Source: Agapetus fuscipes (Eukaryota; Arthropoda; Insecta; Trichoptera; Glossosomatidae). From it: a DNA stretch of 64,000 nucleotides. The translations under genes were made by a program, and so were the position numbers. The first letter of the stretch is position 1; the number at the start of each line of letters is the position of its first letter. Below the pieces are notes generated by a model, which was given only the letters and a program-made list of their open reading frames with translations, was not told where the DNA came from and ran no database searches. Positions 10,300-19,299 of the stretch are shown here, piece by piece. The stretch is taken from assembly GCA_951799405.1 (NCBI GenBank), contig OX637363.1:8060001-8124000 (forward strand), in the 5' to 3' direction.

Positions 10300-10590
10300 T
10301 ATAATCTATAATCTAAGTTTCAAGGGTAAATTCATTCAAAGCTCTCAGATGTATGCCCACAAACAAACACGTGTAGTTCGCGCTTACAAATGCTGATTGT
10401 GTACTTACAAATAAAATCCAAACCTCAAATGAACATAAGCCCTGCAACTCTTGCCGACATTCCCTGAAGCAGGGGTGACATTGGCAAAGTGAACCATTTT
10501 TTACAGTATGGGTGGTCAGTCTCATGACAACCTATAAGTCAAGGAAACAAAACCTTAAAAATAAATGTGTACAAAAAAAGTCAAAATTTA
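10300..10590 (-). mobile_element. LINE 3' tail (second duplication copy)
   Basis: This is the counterpart of 9245-9530 within the tandem duplication. It retains the CCTGCAACTCTTGCCGAC block that the first copy lost, and extends past TCCTTGACTTATAGG into the LINE UTR. Confidence 0.8.
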
Positions 10591-10600
10591 TCAATGATGT

Positions 10601-11136
10601 CTACAAATTTTATACACGTGTCTTATGAGTTTCAATACTAGATATTAACCATCGTACAACATTGATTTTTTTTTCTTCTTAAACATAGAAATACGCAAGT
10701 AAGTAGGTAACATTAGTTAACATTAGTTAATAACATTAGTTCAAAAAGATGAAACAATTAATCCTCTTCTTCTTCTTGGCGAATTCCCACGTACAGCGGG
10801 GGCGCCAGTGTCGGGTAATATTCCGACTATTTTAATAATAAATATAATGCCGATATTAGAGTGAGTTTATGTTATTTATAGTTATGGTAGGTAAGAAAAA
10901 GGGATCTATGTTGTGAATATAGCAACTCCAAATTGTCTATGGTCTGACGTCACAACGTTGTTATTGGTCAGTGCCTGCCATTGGTTAGAAGTGAAGTATT
11001 GTTACAGAAATTTAAGAGGGTTAGGATGCCCTAATATAAAAGCAAAGATTCTGCCAATTAAAGTGTTCTTCTCCTATTCTCTTGCTGTAAGTGTTCTTCT
11101 CTACTATTGTCTGTTTCAATTGTTGTACACTTATAA
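10601..11136. other. No gene recognised
   Basis: It contains a CTTCTTCTTCTT run and AGTTAACATT repeats near 10710-10735. GTTCAACCGTAACA just beyond the right edge looks like an LTR end, but no matching start with a target duplication was found. Confidence 0.45.
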
Positions 11137-11253
11137 AAATTAAAGTTCAACCGTAACAAAAAAGTAAAGACTTTTAACAAAAGAAACCAGCGACCATCCA
11201 TCCCGACCAAATCCCGAACATTTGGTTGTAATGCCCAGACCATCTATTGGACT

Positions 11254-13086
11254 TTGATAAGGAGGAAAAGGTCGTCCTACTGGACCAGAAAAATGGAGAC
11301 CGAAGCCAAGAACCCCAGGGCGCTGTGGAAGTCGATGAGCTTTGTCCTGGGAAAAAGTTCTACTCAGCATCCGGAGCTTCCTGCAAGTGAATTCTCTCGT
11401 CACTTTTCAGAGAAGTTACGAAGAATAAGAGAATCCAGTGCAGCGACCTTTAATCCCCCAGAGTCAAACAATTGTTGCAATGTTATTTTTTCATTTAAGC
11501 CTGTCTTGTTGAATGATGTTGTTAAGCTTGTACTCACATGTCCAAACAAGCAATGTAAACTAGATCCAATTCCAACATGGCTGGTCAAAAGATGCTTAAG
11601 TGAGGTGGCACCTATTCTGTCAGCATTGGTCAACAAGTCTCTCACTACAGAGTGTATTTTTCCCACGGAACTTAAAAAATCAATTGTTACACCAATTCTC
11701 AAAAAATCAAGCCTTCCAGCTGATTCTGTGGAAAATTATAGACCTGTGTCGTCCGTTCCTTTTATATCGAAAATTATTGAGAAGGCCGTTGTTTGGCAAC
11801 TCACTCAGCACATGGAGCGAGGCGGATATCTGTCTAAGTTTCAGTCAGCATATAGAAAAGCTCATTCCACTGAGACTGCCTTACTTCGCATTGTGAATGA
11901 TGTGATAGCTGCGGTTGGGGACGGTGCTCTTGCCATGGTGGCAGTACTTGACATGAGCGCTGCCTTCGACACTGTTGATCACAGTATACTCATCACTAAG
12001 CTTGATAGGTTGTACGGAGTCCGAGGAGGAGTATCTAAATTGCTATCTTCATATCTGAAAGGCAGATGTCAGACTGTGGATGTTGATGGTGAGTCATCAG
12101 GTATGCCCATGGACTGTGGTGTGCCTCAGGGATCTGTGCTCGGGCCTTTACTTTTTACCCTGTACACAAATGATCTTGAGAGCACTGTACTGATGAACGG
12201 CACCAGCTACTATTCTTATGCTGATGATATTCTACTTTGTCGTTTCTGTCAGCCATCTATGACAGATGCCTGTAGTCTTGAGATGGTCCGGTGCATTGAA
12301 GTGGTGGCTGAGTGGATGGCAAGGTGTCGCCTTAGAATGAATCCAGACAAGACAGAATTCATCTGGATGTCGTCTCCTGGTAGGAAACACTTGCTTGGCT
12401 CTTCACCAATTAAAGTAATGGGCCTGGATGTATATCCATCTAGCTCAATTAAGTTTCTTGGGGTCCATCTTGACAACACTCTCTCCATGAGTACGCAAAT
12501 AAGCTCGACTGTGAGCTCCTGTTTTTTTCACCTGAGGCAGTTGAGATGGGTCAGAAACTGTTTGACATCCGAAGCTGCTAAGATTCTCATTGCGTCCTTT
12601 GTTGTGTCGAGACTGGATTATTGCAATGGTCTGTTCTGGGGTCTTCCAAGGTTTCAGCAGTCTAGACTGCAGTCCGTCTTTAATGCTGCAGCCAAATTAC
12701 TTTTAGGAGGACGAAAAACTGACCATGTCTCTCCTCTGTTGCGGCGCCTTCATTGGCTGCGAGTCCCAGAGAGGATTGAGTACAAAATATGTGTTTCTGT
12801 TTTTAATGCCCTCAGAGGAGTTGCCCCATCGTACTTGTGTGAATTGTGCAGAGTCGACCAGATAGGTGGAAAACGATGCACTCTTCGTTCTGCACAGAGT
12901 GACGCCGTAAACAGGCTTCAACTGCCTCTTCGACGGAACAGAACTGGTTTCGGAGACAGGGCTTTTAGTTCGGCTGGTCCATCCTGCTGGAATAGTCTAC
13001 CTCTGGAGTTGAGAACAGAGACCAGTGTTGGCAGTTTCAGGAAGTTGCTTAAGACACATTTGTTTAACAGAAGCTTCAACACATAA
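11254..13086 (+). CDS. CR1/L2-type LINE reverse transcriptase, uninterrupted ORF
   Basis: Encodes the RT half of a non-LTR retrotransposon, which copies its own RNA at a nicked chromosomal site. Counting from 11254, residues 1-40 (KRSSYWTRKMETEAKNPRALWKS) are the pre-RT linker typical of CR1/jockey-group proteins. RT covers about 140-420: ENYRPVS at 160, VLDMSAAFD with catalytic D233, GVPQGSVLGPLLF at 289-301, and YADD at 322-325. The C-terminal GDRAFSSAGPSCWNSLPLEL with the closing KTHLF is family-typical. The frame is open upstream to 11137 without an ATG; the first in-frame ATG is at 11293. The endonuclease domain is missing, so this is a 5'-truncated copy, not an autonomous element. The lack of stop codons or frameshifts suggests recent insertion. 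CR1 versus L2 or Daphne is not settled. Confidence 0.9.
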   Translation: MIRRKRSSYWTRKMETEAKNPRALWKSMSFVLGKSSTQHPELPASEFSRHFSEKLRRIRESSAATFNPPESNNCCNVIFSFKPVLLNDVVKLVLTCPNKQCKLDPIPTWLVKRCLSEVAPILSALVNKSLTTECIFPTELKKSIVTPILKKSSLPADSVENYRPVSSVPFISKIIEKAVVWQLTQHMERGGYLSKFQSAYRKAHSTETALLRIVNDVIAAVGDGALAMVAVLDMSAAFDTVDHSILITKLDRLYGVRGGVSKLLSSYLKGRCQTVDVDGESSGMPMDCGVPQGSVLGPLLFTLYTNDLESTVLMNGTSYYSYADDILLCRFCQPSMTDACSLEMVRCIEVVAEWMARCRLRMNPDKTEFIWMSSPGRKHLLGSSPIKVMGLDVYPSSSIKFLGVHLDNTLSMSTQISSTVSSCFFHLRQLRWVRNCLTSEAAKILIASFVVSRLDYCNGLFWGLPRFQQSRLQSVFNAAAKLLLGGRKTDHVSPLLRRLHWLRVPERIEYKICVSVFNALRGVAPSYLCELCRVDQIGGKRCTLRSAQSDAVNRLQLPLRRNRTGFGDRAFSSAGPSCWNSLPLELRTETSVGSFRKLLKTHLFNRSFNT

Positions 13087-13087
13087 A

Positions 13088-13165
13088 AGCGCCCTTGGGG
13101 TGGCTAGTGCCACTAAACGGCGCTGTATACAAATTGTCCAATTATTATTATTATTTATTATTAGG
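13088..13165 (+). promoter_or_regulatory. LINE 3' UTR stem-loop and (ATT)n tail
   Basis: Directly after the stop codon, AGCGCC (13088) pairs with GGCGCT (ending 13124). Inside, GTGGC-TAGT-GCCAC (13100-13113) forms a perfect hairpin. An ATT-repeat tail follows at 13140-13165. Two other CR1-like copies in the window (57813-57849 and 17795-17830, both antisense) keep this fold with different inner stem bases. The likely role is recognition of the element's RNA by its own RT. That role is known in principle for LINE 3' ends; the application here is inference. Confidence 0.65.
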
Positions 13166-13459
13166 TATGTATGCTTGTTCATCTAACTTTCTCTGCGTGG
13201 GTGACTGACAAATGTCCGTTTGCGGGCCTCACCAACCCGACCCCTCTTCTTCCTTGTCTTTTCTTCGCATCCCCTACCTGCCCTTCCCCCTGTTCATTCT
13301 CTTTCTTCCCTCTTTTTATTTAAGGGTTGACATTTATTCTCCCTGTAAGTAATCGAAGGAGCGGAATAAAGAAGAGAGTTATCGCCGTTTGACCTGAGAA
13401 ATCACCTCCATTTCATTAGAGTACTAAAACTATTTGGAAAACCTGACTTTTTGATAGTT

Positions 13460-13690
13460 TTGATGTAAGATCTAATCTAATCTAATGTTATCTAAGTTGA
13501 AAAGATATGCCACATAGGGTATTCACGTTATATGCAATTTTACAAGAAGATACGTCACAGTGGAATAACAATATCAAATGAACATACACCCTGCAACTCT
13601 TGCCGACCTTCGGTGACATTGGCAAAGTGAACCATTTTCTACAGAATGGATGGTCAGCCATATACCAACCTATAGTCAAGGAACAAATAC
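13460..13690 (-). mobile_element. LINE 3' tail, antisense, with internal deletion
   Basis: The order TAATCTAATGTTATCTAAGT, CCTGCAACTCTTGCCGACC, GTGACATTGGCAAAGTGAAC, CCAACCTATAGTCAAGGAA is kept. The CCCTG/CAGGG hairpin is deleted and the CACATGC hairpin is degraded. Confidence 0.75.
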
Positions 13691-13906
13691 AGCAACAAAT
13701 TTCTTTAACCATTTTATAAATTTCATCATCAAATTATTCAAACTTTGGCTTTCAACTCTCAAAACAAAAGCCTAAATAATTGATCTCTGGACCTAGAAAA
13801 TATAAATATTTTATTTTTAAAATCATTTAACTCTAAATTTAGTCTGCACTTTATTTTTATGACAAGGAAAGTAGTTTAAATCTGGCTTTAGTTCTTAACA
13901 CAATAT

Positions 13907-14288
13907 TGTTACGAACGTATGATTTCGTGGGGTTTGCTTGTGTGTGTGTCCGCCTCTAGTAAAGTCTACTGTGAGTTGGTTCGTGTGCAACGTGCATGTG
14001 ACTTGGCAAGTAGTTTGTTAGTGTGTAACAAGAAAAATGATTAAATAGATGCTAGTAGACTGGTCTGGTACAATCCACTATAGAATAATCTAGAACAAGC
14101 AAGAATTTCCCCTTTCGTATCTATATAATGTGAGCCGCAATTGTGTGCAGGCCATAGTCGATTGAAATATTGAGCCGTGAAGTCGATAAGCTAAAAAACC
14201 GACAGTACTTTGTAAACCGACGTTGTGTAAAATAAATCTTGAAAAAAAAATGCAGTTTGATTAAAAGAACCCAACTAAAATCTTAGCA
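13907..14288 (+). mobile_element. Gypsy-type solo LTR with ATAT target duplication
   Basis: It starts TGTTACGAACG and ends TTAGCA, with ATAT directly outside both ends (13903-13906 and 14289-14292). A promoter-like TCTATATAATG lies at about 14120-14130 and AATAAA at about 14231, as expected in an LTR. No internal coding region or second LTR is present, so this is a solo LTR left by recombination. Related, more damaged LTRs start at 26029, 30296 and 32696. A 4-bp duplication fits Gypsy/Ty3 elements; the family assignment rests on that and the TGTTACGAAC start. Confidence 0.75.
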
Positions 14289-14404
14289 ATATTTTAATGT
14301 TTTAGAAACTCGTTAAAAACACTACGAAAGGAAGCACTAAATAACACGAATTGTAGACACACTATTTTTTTTACCAAATTGCATAGCAAAAAGCACCGTG
14401 TATA

Positions 14405-14515
14405 ATAATAATCTATAATCTAAGTTGCAAGGATATATTCATTTAAAGCTCTCAGATGTATGCCCACAAACAAACACGTGTAGTTCGCGCTTACAAATGC
14501 TGAATGTGTAAGCTA
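14405..14515 (-). mobile_element. LINE 3' tail, terminal 110 bp only
   Basis: TAATAATCTATAATCTAAGT and the GCCCACAAACAAACACGTGT block of the second tail subfamily are present. It stops at GCTGAATGTGTA, so it is a very short 5'-truncated copy. Confidence 0.75.
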
Positions 14516-15365
14516 CACAAATAAGTAACTCAGTTGATTTTTAGATACAAATCTGATACATTTTTAACCTTCACAAATACGTTTTCCTCTTTGTTCTCAC
14601 TTTGACCACTATGCTACATAGTGCTATTTTAAATAAACCATTCAAATACAGAAAAAAATTGTTTCATTCAGTTTTTTCTTTAAATTGACAGAAAACAAAA
14701 CAAAAGTACCTTTACATGTATTCCATTATACATACATTCAAGCAAAAAAATACAGGATTTTTTCAGTAAACATTGTAACAGTGTTTCCAACACAAAAAAA
14801 AAAAACAATTCAGTATTCCTTGACCGCGCTTGTAATTAATTCCGGGAAAAAACCCCGAGATGGGGGAAAAATTGTTATTCGGGGAAATTGCGGCGGCAAT
14901 GTGGCCATTATTTTTGAGTTAGGGCAACCCGGTGAAAGGGGTATTCAACACGTGGCATATTGTTGTACGTCCGGGCCCCAGTCCTGAAAAGAATCTGCCC
15001 CTACTCGCTGAACGTTTCTGCGCCCCTGGTATTTGCTTTTAATCTTCCGCCATCAATATTGAAGGTTATGCTTGTAACACATGCTACTTGGAAGTTTATC
15101 GGAGGCTTACTTTTATTTTATGCTAGTTTTATACGTAAATTCTTGATTTAAAAAAGGCTTGAGGATCACAGAGGTCAAACTGAGAAAAAATATAATTTGT
15201 TTTAGAAAAAGTCAGAAATATTTAATAGATTTTTGTATGAAAATCAATTGTTTATGCAGCTCAAATGACAATTTCGCAAGCAATACCCAGTTGTAAGCAT
15301 AAAGGCTGTATGCTTTTGTATGAATAGCCTTGCGGTAAAAGCGGATGATTTTTTCAAACTAGGAA
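14516..15365. other. No gene recognised
   Basis: Two overlapping open frames (100 codons at 14685, 63 at 14960) show no family motif. The patch 14840-14990 is G-rich compared with its surroundings (CGGGGAAATTGCGGCGGC). Confidence 0.4.
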
Positions 15366-15420
15366 AGATTATGATTTTGTGTGCTCCGCCAGGAATCGAA
15401 CTTACGACCTTCCGTTTACC
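15366..15420 (-). repeat. SINE-B head fragment
   Basis: GTGCTCCGCCAGGAATCGAA, followed by CTTACGACCTTCCGTTTACC, is the antisense of the SINE-B B box and anticodon-arm region. Nothing of the body remains. Confidence 0.6.
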
Positions 15421-15424
15421 AAAT

Positions 15425-15656
15425 CTTTTTTAAGTTGCAAAGATATGTAATATTGGGGATTCACATTATATGCATTTTAACAAACAGTCACGTATAATAT
15501 CGCGCTTAAGCATGCCGCATGTGTGCCTACAATATAAAAACCCAAATCTCAAATGGACATATACCCTGCAACTCTTACCGTCCTTTCCTGAAACAGGCCA
15601 AGTAAACAATTTTCTACAGCATGAGTAGTCAGCCGCATACCAACCTATAATTTAAG
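15425..15656 (-). mobile_element. LINE 3' tail, antisense, near full length
   Basis: From TTAAGTTGCAAAGATATG to ACCAACCTATAATTTAAG, with the CATGCCGCATGTG stem and the CCTGAAACAGG stem intact. The GGGGTGACATTGG block is shortened to GGCCAAGTAAAC. Confidence 0.8.
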
Positions 15657-16043
15657 AAAAAAATTAGTTCCTATTTGTAACAACTAGACCATCTAGTGAC
15701 CAATCTTTCTACGTATGTAAACAGTCTGTTTATACAAGAATTAGAATAAAAAATATCCTCCATTTCAGTACGGCGCACATCTTTCTTTCCACATTAGTTA
15801 TTCTACCTTTTTTCACTCTCGCAATGAATTTATATGAGAGAGGCGGTGGCAGGGTGTGCCGGGGCGCTGTCCCTCACAGCACAGATGCCGACAAATGACG
15901 TCATTACAGCACAACAAATTAACACCATCCTACGGCCGTCTACAATCCTAGGCACTGAGTTTTTTTTGTAACACATTCGGGAAGAAAATTACAGCTATTA
16001 ATGCTGTTTTTATGGCTCATACGCTGGATTCAAGTTATATATA
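15657..16043. other. No gene recognised
   Basis: A locally GC-rich patch (15840-15960) contains no frame or repeat that I recognise. Confidence 0.4.
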
Positions 16044-16045
16044 TA

Positions 16046-16370
16046 CCACCGGTCCGCAGTCTAGTGGTTGACACTTTTGACTCGTAAATGGAAGATTGTG
16101 GGTCGGAATCCCAGCGGAGCACGAAAAAATGTACTATTTATATTTTCAAATACGCTCTTCGCCGGGTAAAAAAAAACATATTCCTTTACCGAAGACCGGT
16201 CACTAAAGGTCCATCCAGCCTTACAGCAACTGAGTCTTGCTTGAGTATTGGCTTTTTGTAGCGACGACCCAAGTCGTTTCACACCTCTGCGGCTTTACAA
16301 AAAGTGTCATAGACCACTAAAGTCTCAGAAATTTAGGAAGTCTCCTGCACAGGATTTCTAAAAAAAGTCT
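16046..16370 (+). repeat. SINE-B copy, tail type 2
   Basis: The head CCGGTCCGCAGTCTAGTGG (A-box region) and GGGTCGGAATCCCAGCGG (mutated B box) lead into TTTATATTTTCAAATACGCTC, CTTTACCGAAGACCGGTCAC and TTGCTTGAGTATTGGC. The 3' half is type 2: CACCTCTGCGGC, GTGTCATAGACC, CCTGCACAGGATTTCT. The closest relative is 26377-26690. Confidence 0.8.
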
Positions 16371-16384
16371 AAAGGGACTGGTAC

Positions 16385-16556
16385 TCATTTCTTGTGAAGG
16401 CTGAATACATCTTGCCGGTATTTATTTTGGGATTTGAAAACCGAAACGGGAAATCATTTCTCACACCCTCGGCCTCGGTGGGATTTGAAACTGAGCTCAC
16501 GACATGGAATGCCAGCACTCTACCAACTGATCTATCGAACGGACCGGTTAAATGTT
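16385..16556 (-). repeat. SINE-C copy, antisense
   Basis: The minus strand reads CGATAGATCAGTTGGTAGAG (A box), CTCAGTTTCAAATCCCACCG (mutated B box), GAAATGATTTCCCGTTTCGG, AAATACCGGCAAGATG and TTCAGCCTTCACAAGAAATG. The block order matches 62080-62240. Confidence 0.75.
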
Positions 16557-16584
16557 CATTAAATTAAAATTAAATTAAATTAGG

Positions 16585-16872
16585 CTGATTTATTTGGTGA
16601 GCGCTGTTTTTGTATGTATCACACCTCAAGAGCCCTCTGCGAGCTTGGTTGTCGCTGTAGAAAGCGCCAATTCTCAAGCAAGATCCAGTTATTGTAAGGC
16701 TGGTTAGACCTTTTGATGACCGGTCTTTGGTAAAGGATTATAAATTTTTCAACCCAGCGAAGAGTAAATTTGAAAATATAAATGGTATATTTTTTGTGCT
16801 ACGCCGGGATTCGAACCCACAACCTTCCAGTTACGAGTCCGAAGTGTTACCACTTGAACTACGGACCGGTCA
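16585..16872 (-). repeat. SINE-B copy, tail type 1
   Basis: Minus strand: ACCGGTCCGTAGTTCAAGTG, GTGGGTTCGAATCCCGGCG (good B box), ACCGGTCATCAAAAGGTC, then the type 1 3' half CTCGCAGAGGGCTCTTGAGG, GTGATACATACAAAAACAGC, ACCAAATAAATCAGCC and a short TTTAA-repeat tail. Similar copies are at 21866-22175 and 58709-59020. Confidence 0.85.
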
Positions 16873-16937
16873 AATCTATTATTGCATATCGAATACATAT
16901 TAAATGGGTACAACCAATTATACAATAAAAGTTTTAG

Positions 16938-17095
16938 ACTTTCACGGCCGGCTGATGATGCTGGAGTGATGTTTTCCCGGACCTGTTGCCGTGGTCTATG
17001 GGATCTGGAGCGTCCGGACGTTTCGCCCATGTATACGATGGGCTTCTTCAGCGTGAAGTGCGATGATGAAGATTATCTTGAAGAAAACTATTAAC
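16938..17095 (-). repeat. Dispersed repeat E with hammerhead-like core (copy 1)
   Basis: The minus strand reads GCTGAAGAAGCCCAT, a short loop, ATGGGCGAAACG, then TCCGGACG. That is a CUGANGA box, a 6-bp stem (GCCCAT/ATGGGC) and a GAAA box, with CGT/ACG able to form a stem III over a CCGG loop. The following base is C where a hammerhead needs U. CACGGCCGGCTGATGATGCT follows downstream. It shares about 150 bp with 25189-25395 and 30849-31010. Penelope-like elements are known to carry hammerheads; membership is inferred. Confidence 0.5.
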
Positions 17096-17493
17096 TAAAT
17101 TAAAGATATCCGTTGAATCAGGGTCACAGCTATCTTTAAGAGCCACGGAGGGAATCAAATAATCGTTTTTTTTTTTTTTTTAATTCAAACTCGCTAGTCG
17201 TTATGACAGTTTCGACCCGCTCGCCTGCAACGTCGATTTAATAGCATATATTGCATATTATTTATTTGTGTGGCTTAAGGCTGTGTGGGAGGAGGGGTAT
17301 GGTTGACAAGGCATATCCATTAGCCAAGGGATGTTATACTTACAAGGTTGAATACGGTTGTATAGGCAGGCATATAACCAGCCTACTGCGGTCTCACACA
17401 ACCTACAAATGCACTTTTATAGGAACACGACAACCCTGGTGAGCCTACTGAAAAATATATTTAAGCCTGTAAATGGTAAGATTTTTAATACGC
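17096..17493. other. No gene recognised
   Basis: It includes a 16-base T run near 17168-17183. A 63-codon frame at 17251 has no recognisable motif. Confidence 0.45.
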
Positions 17494-17550
17494 AACTAGG
17501 CTGCACATAAAATGTAATTTCTTAAAGGGGTCACATGTGGCGAGTGAACC
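17494..17550 (+). mobile_element. MITE family D end fragment
   Basis: CGCAACTAGGCTGCACATAA and CACATGTGGCGAGTGAACC match the terminal arm of the foldback element at 58321-58598. Confidence 0.5.
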
Positions 17551-17667
17551 AATTTATCAATTGAACTTAGGTCCGAAAAAAAGGTAAGAAGATTGTTGTC
17601 TCGATTAACGATAACCAGCAGACTAGTCTAGAGTAGAAGTAGAAACCACTCTAGAGTTTTTTTAATT

Positions 17668-18212
17668 CTAAAATGTAAGTTGCAAAGATGTATTAATATT
17701 TAAAATTCATATTAAATGCATTCCCACTAACAGATTTACAGATACTGAATGTTTGATGATGATTATGATGATGATGAGTTGATGATTTCTTTACAGCGCC
17801 GTTTCGTGATGTGGTCACTCCAAGGGCACTTGTGCAAACGATGCCAGAAATTTGCTTATCTTCAGTGCATTCCGGAACTTTCCATGGTCCTCTAGCTCTC
17901 TCACATGATGTGGCAGGTGGTTCCAGGCCAGAGGGCCAGCAACTGCAAATGCACGCTCTCCAAATATTTTGTTAACTCTTCTTATAGGTTCTTCAATCCT
18001 TGATTTGGCTCCAGTCTCAGCCGAACGCAGTGTAAGGCTTTTTTTGCCGAGGATGACTGGTTTGATTAAATCATCGAGATATTTGATTGAGATATTAAAT
18101 CAGTGAGATGTTTACTTACAAATTAAAACCCACAACTCAAATGAACATAATCCCTAAAACATTTTTTACGGTATGGATGGTGATTGGTCTGCCTCATACA
18201 AACCTATGCTTT
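17668..18212 (-). mobile_element. LINE 3' tail split by a CR1-like LINE insertion
   Basis: Antisense tail sequence runs 17668-17756 (ATGTAAGTTGCAAAGATGT ... CAGATACTGAATG) and resumes at 18105-18212 (TTTACTTACAAATTAAAACC ... CATACAAACCTATGC). Other copies have these blocks adjacent. Confidence 0.75.
17757..18110 (-). pseudogene. CR1/L2-type LINE 3' fragment, antisense
   Basis: On the minus strand it encodes the family-typical ERAFAVAGPLAWNHLPHHVREL ending, comparable to GDRAFSSAGPSCWNSLPLEL in the 11.2-kb ORF, then a stop, the AGTGCC/GGCGCT stem-loop (17795-17830) and an (ATC)n tail. ATGTTT flanks it on both sides as a probable target duplication (left near 17751, right near 18104). It disrupts an older A-tail, which gives the relative order of the two insertions. 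Confidence 0.75.
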
Positions 18213-18584
18213 CGACAAAAATGACATCGTTTTTAAAAAAAAAAACAGTTTTTTTTAAATTCACATTTTCTTGATTTTCCATTTCAAGTGTCGCATTTTC
18301 ACTTCTAACCATTCAGACTGTATTTCTGTTGGGAAGGTTGTATTTAGCTGTATGCACTGGACGCAAAGTGCAAAATTCACGTCAGCTAAAAGCTCTTCAC
18401 CTGAGAGCTTAGAGTTTCAAAGCTCTGAGCTAAACTTGAAACTTTAAAATACAAGAATACAACACCTCCGCAGGCTTAGAGTTTGTATCAATTTTTAATT
18501 AGGGTTTTAAAAACTACCACAAGACCAGTTTTATTTTTGCAAGTGTTTTATGCCAACTTAAATGTGAACTCATTTACATTTATT
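18213..18584. other. No gene recognised
   Basis: AT-rich; GAGCTTAGAGTTTCAAAGC near 18405-18425 is a local direct repeat with 18475-18485. No frame is supported. Confidence 0.45.
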
Positions 18585-19072
18585 AGGATGATTTATTTGG
18601 TGAGCTTTATTTTTGTGTGAATCAAAGAGAAATAAATAAGGTATGCACCGTAGAAATGGCTCATTTGAGAAGTATGACAGGAAAAACACTGAAAGATAGA
18701 GTGAGAAACGAATGGGTTCTGAATGAATGCGGAGTAAAAGAAAGCGTGAAAGTGAAAGTTCAAAGAAGTGTGATGCGATGGTTTGGACATATTGAAAGGA
18801 TGAATGAAGACCGACTGACAAAAAGAGTGTATAAAGGGAATGTAATAGGTAAGCGTGGAAGGGGAAGACCTAGAAAATAATGGATTGATCAGATAAGTAA
18901 GATTGCGAATGAATGGAATTTACAGAGTGGAAACAAGAGAAGAGCATGCATGAAAAGAGTGATGAAATTAGATGAGATGAAAGAAGTATGCAGGGACAGA
19001 GTCAAGTGGAGGCACTTGTGTGGAGGTACCGGCCTCCCCTAGAGGACTGGCGGCAGGATACAAGACAAGACA
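18585..19072 (+). pseudogene. GRGRPRK-type LINE C-terminal fragment
   Basis: It starts with a 28-bp SINE-B tail scrap (AGGATGATTTATTTGGTGAG), then enters LINE coding sequence at REINKVCTVEMAHLRSMTGKTLKDR, continues through RWFGHIERMNEDRLTKRVYKGN and GKRGRGRPRK, hits a TAA at 18878, and resumes QWIDQI-like sequence to KW. The 3' end is GGCGGCAGGATACAAGACAA with ACAAG repeats. It is very close in sequence to 20769-21855. Confidence 0.8.
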
Positions 19073-19265
19073 AGACACCTCAAGAGACCTGTAGGAGCTT
19101 GGCCGTCGCTGAAGAAAGCGTCAATTATCACGCAAGACCTAGTTGCTTAGTTGTAAGGGTGGCTGGGCCTTTTGTGTAAATGTGGATTATTTTTTTAAGC
19201 CAGCGAAGAGCCTATTTGAAAATATACATGGTAAATTTTTTGTGCTCCATTAGGATCCGAACCAA
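19073..19265 (-). repeat. SINE-B copy, tail type 1, degraded head
   Basis: Antisense of CTCTTGAGGTGT and GACGGCCAAGCTCC, TTTTCAAATAGGCTCTTCGC, and a broken B box (GTTCGGATCCTAATGGAGC). It abuts the ACAAG tail of the preceding LINE without a gap, suggesting one inserted at the edge of the other. Confidence 0.7.
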
Positions 19266-19299
19266 GTTCTTGGGCTAAAACGCCTAAAAACAATAATTA

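Larger units (their letters stand above)
8737..10600. repeat. Direct tandem duplication, unit about 1,054 bp
   Basis: The sequence starting ATTGATGAATGGAAATGAAG at 8737 restarts at 9791 and stays nearly identical for some 600 bp. After that, copy 1 lacks about 75 bp of LINE tail (near 9355) that copy 2 retains, and copy 2 lacks bases near 10543. The second copy fades out near 10600 before the LINE coding part that ends copy 1. The junction at 9788-9791 falls inside a LINE sequence. It is either a recent duplication or an assembly duplication. Confidence 0.85.

Noticed and set aside
10809..11158. Possible solo LTR from TGTCGGG to GTAACA
   Set aside because: No target duplication and no second copy; the right end overlaps the open frame that runs into the LINE.
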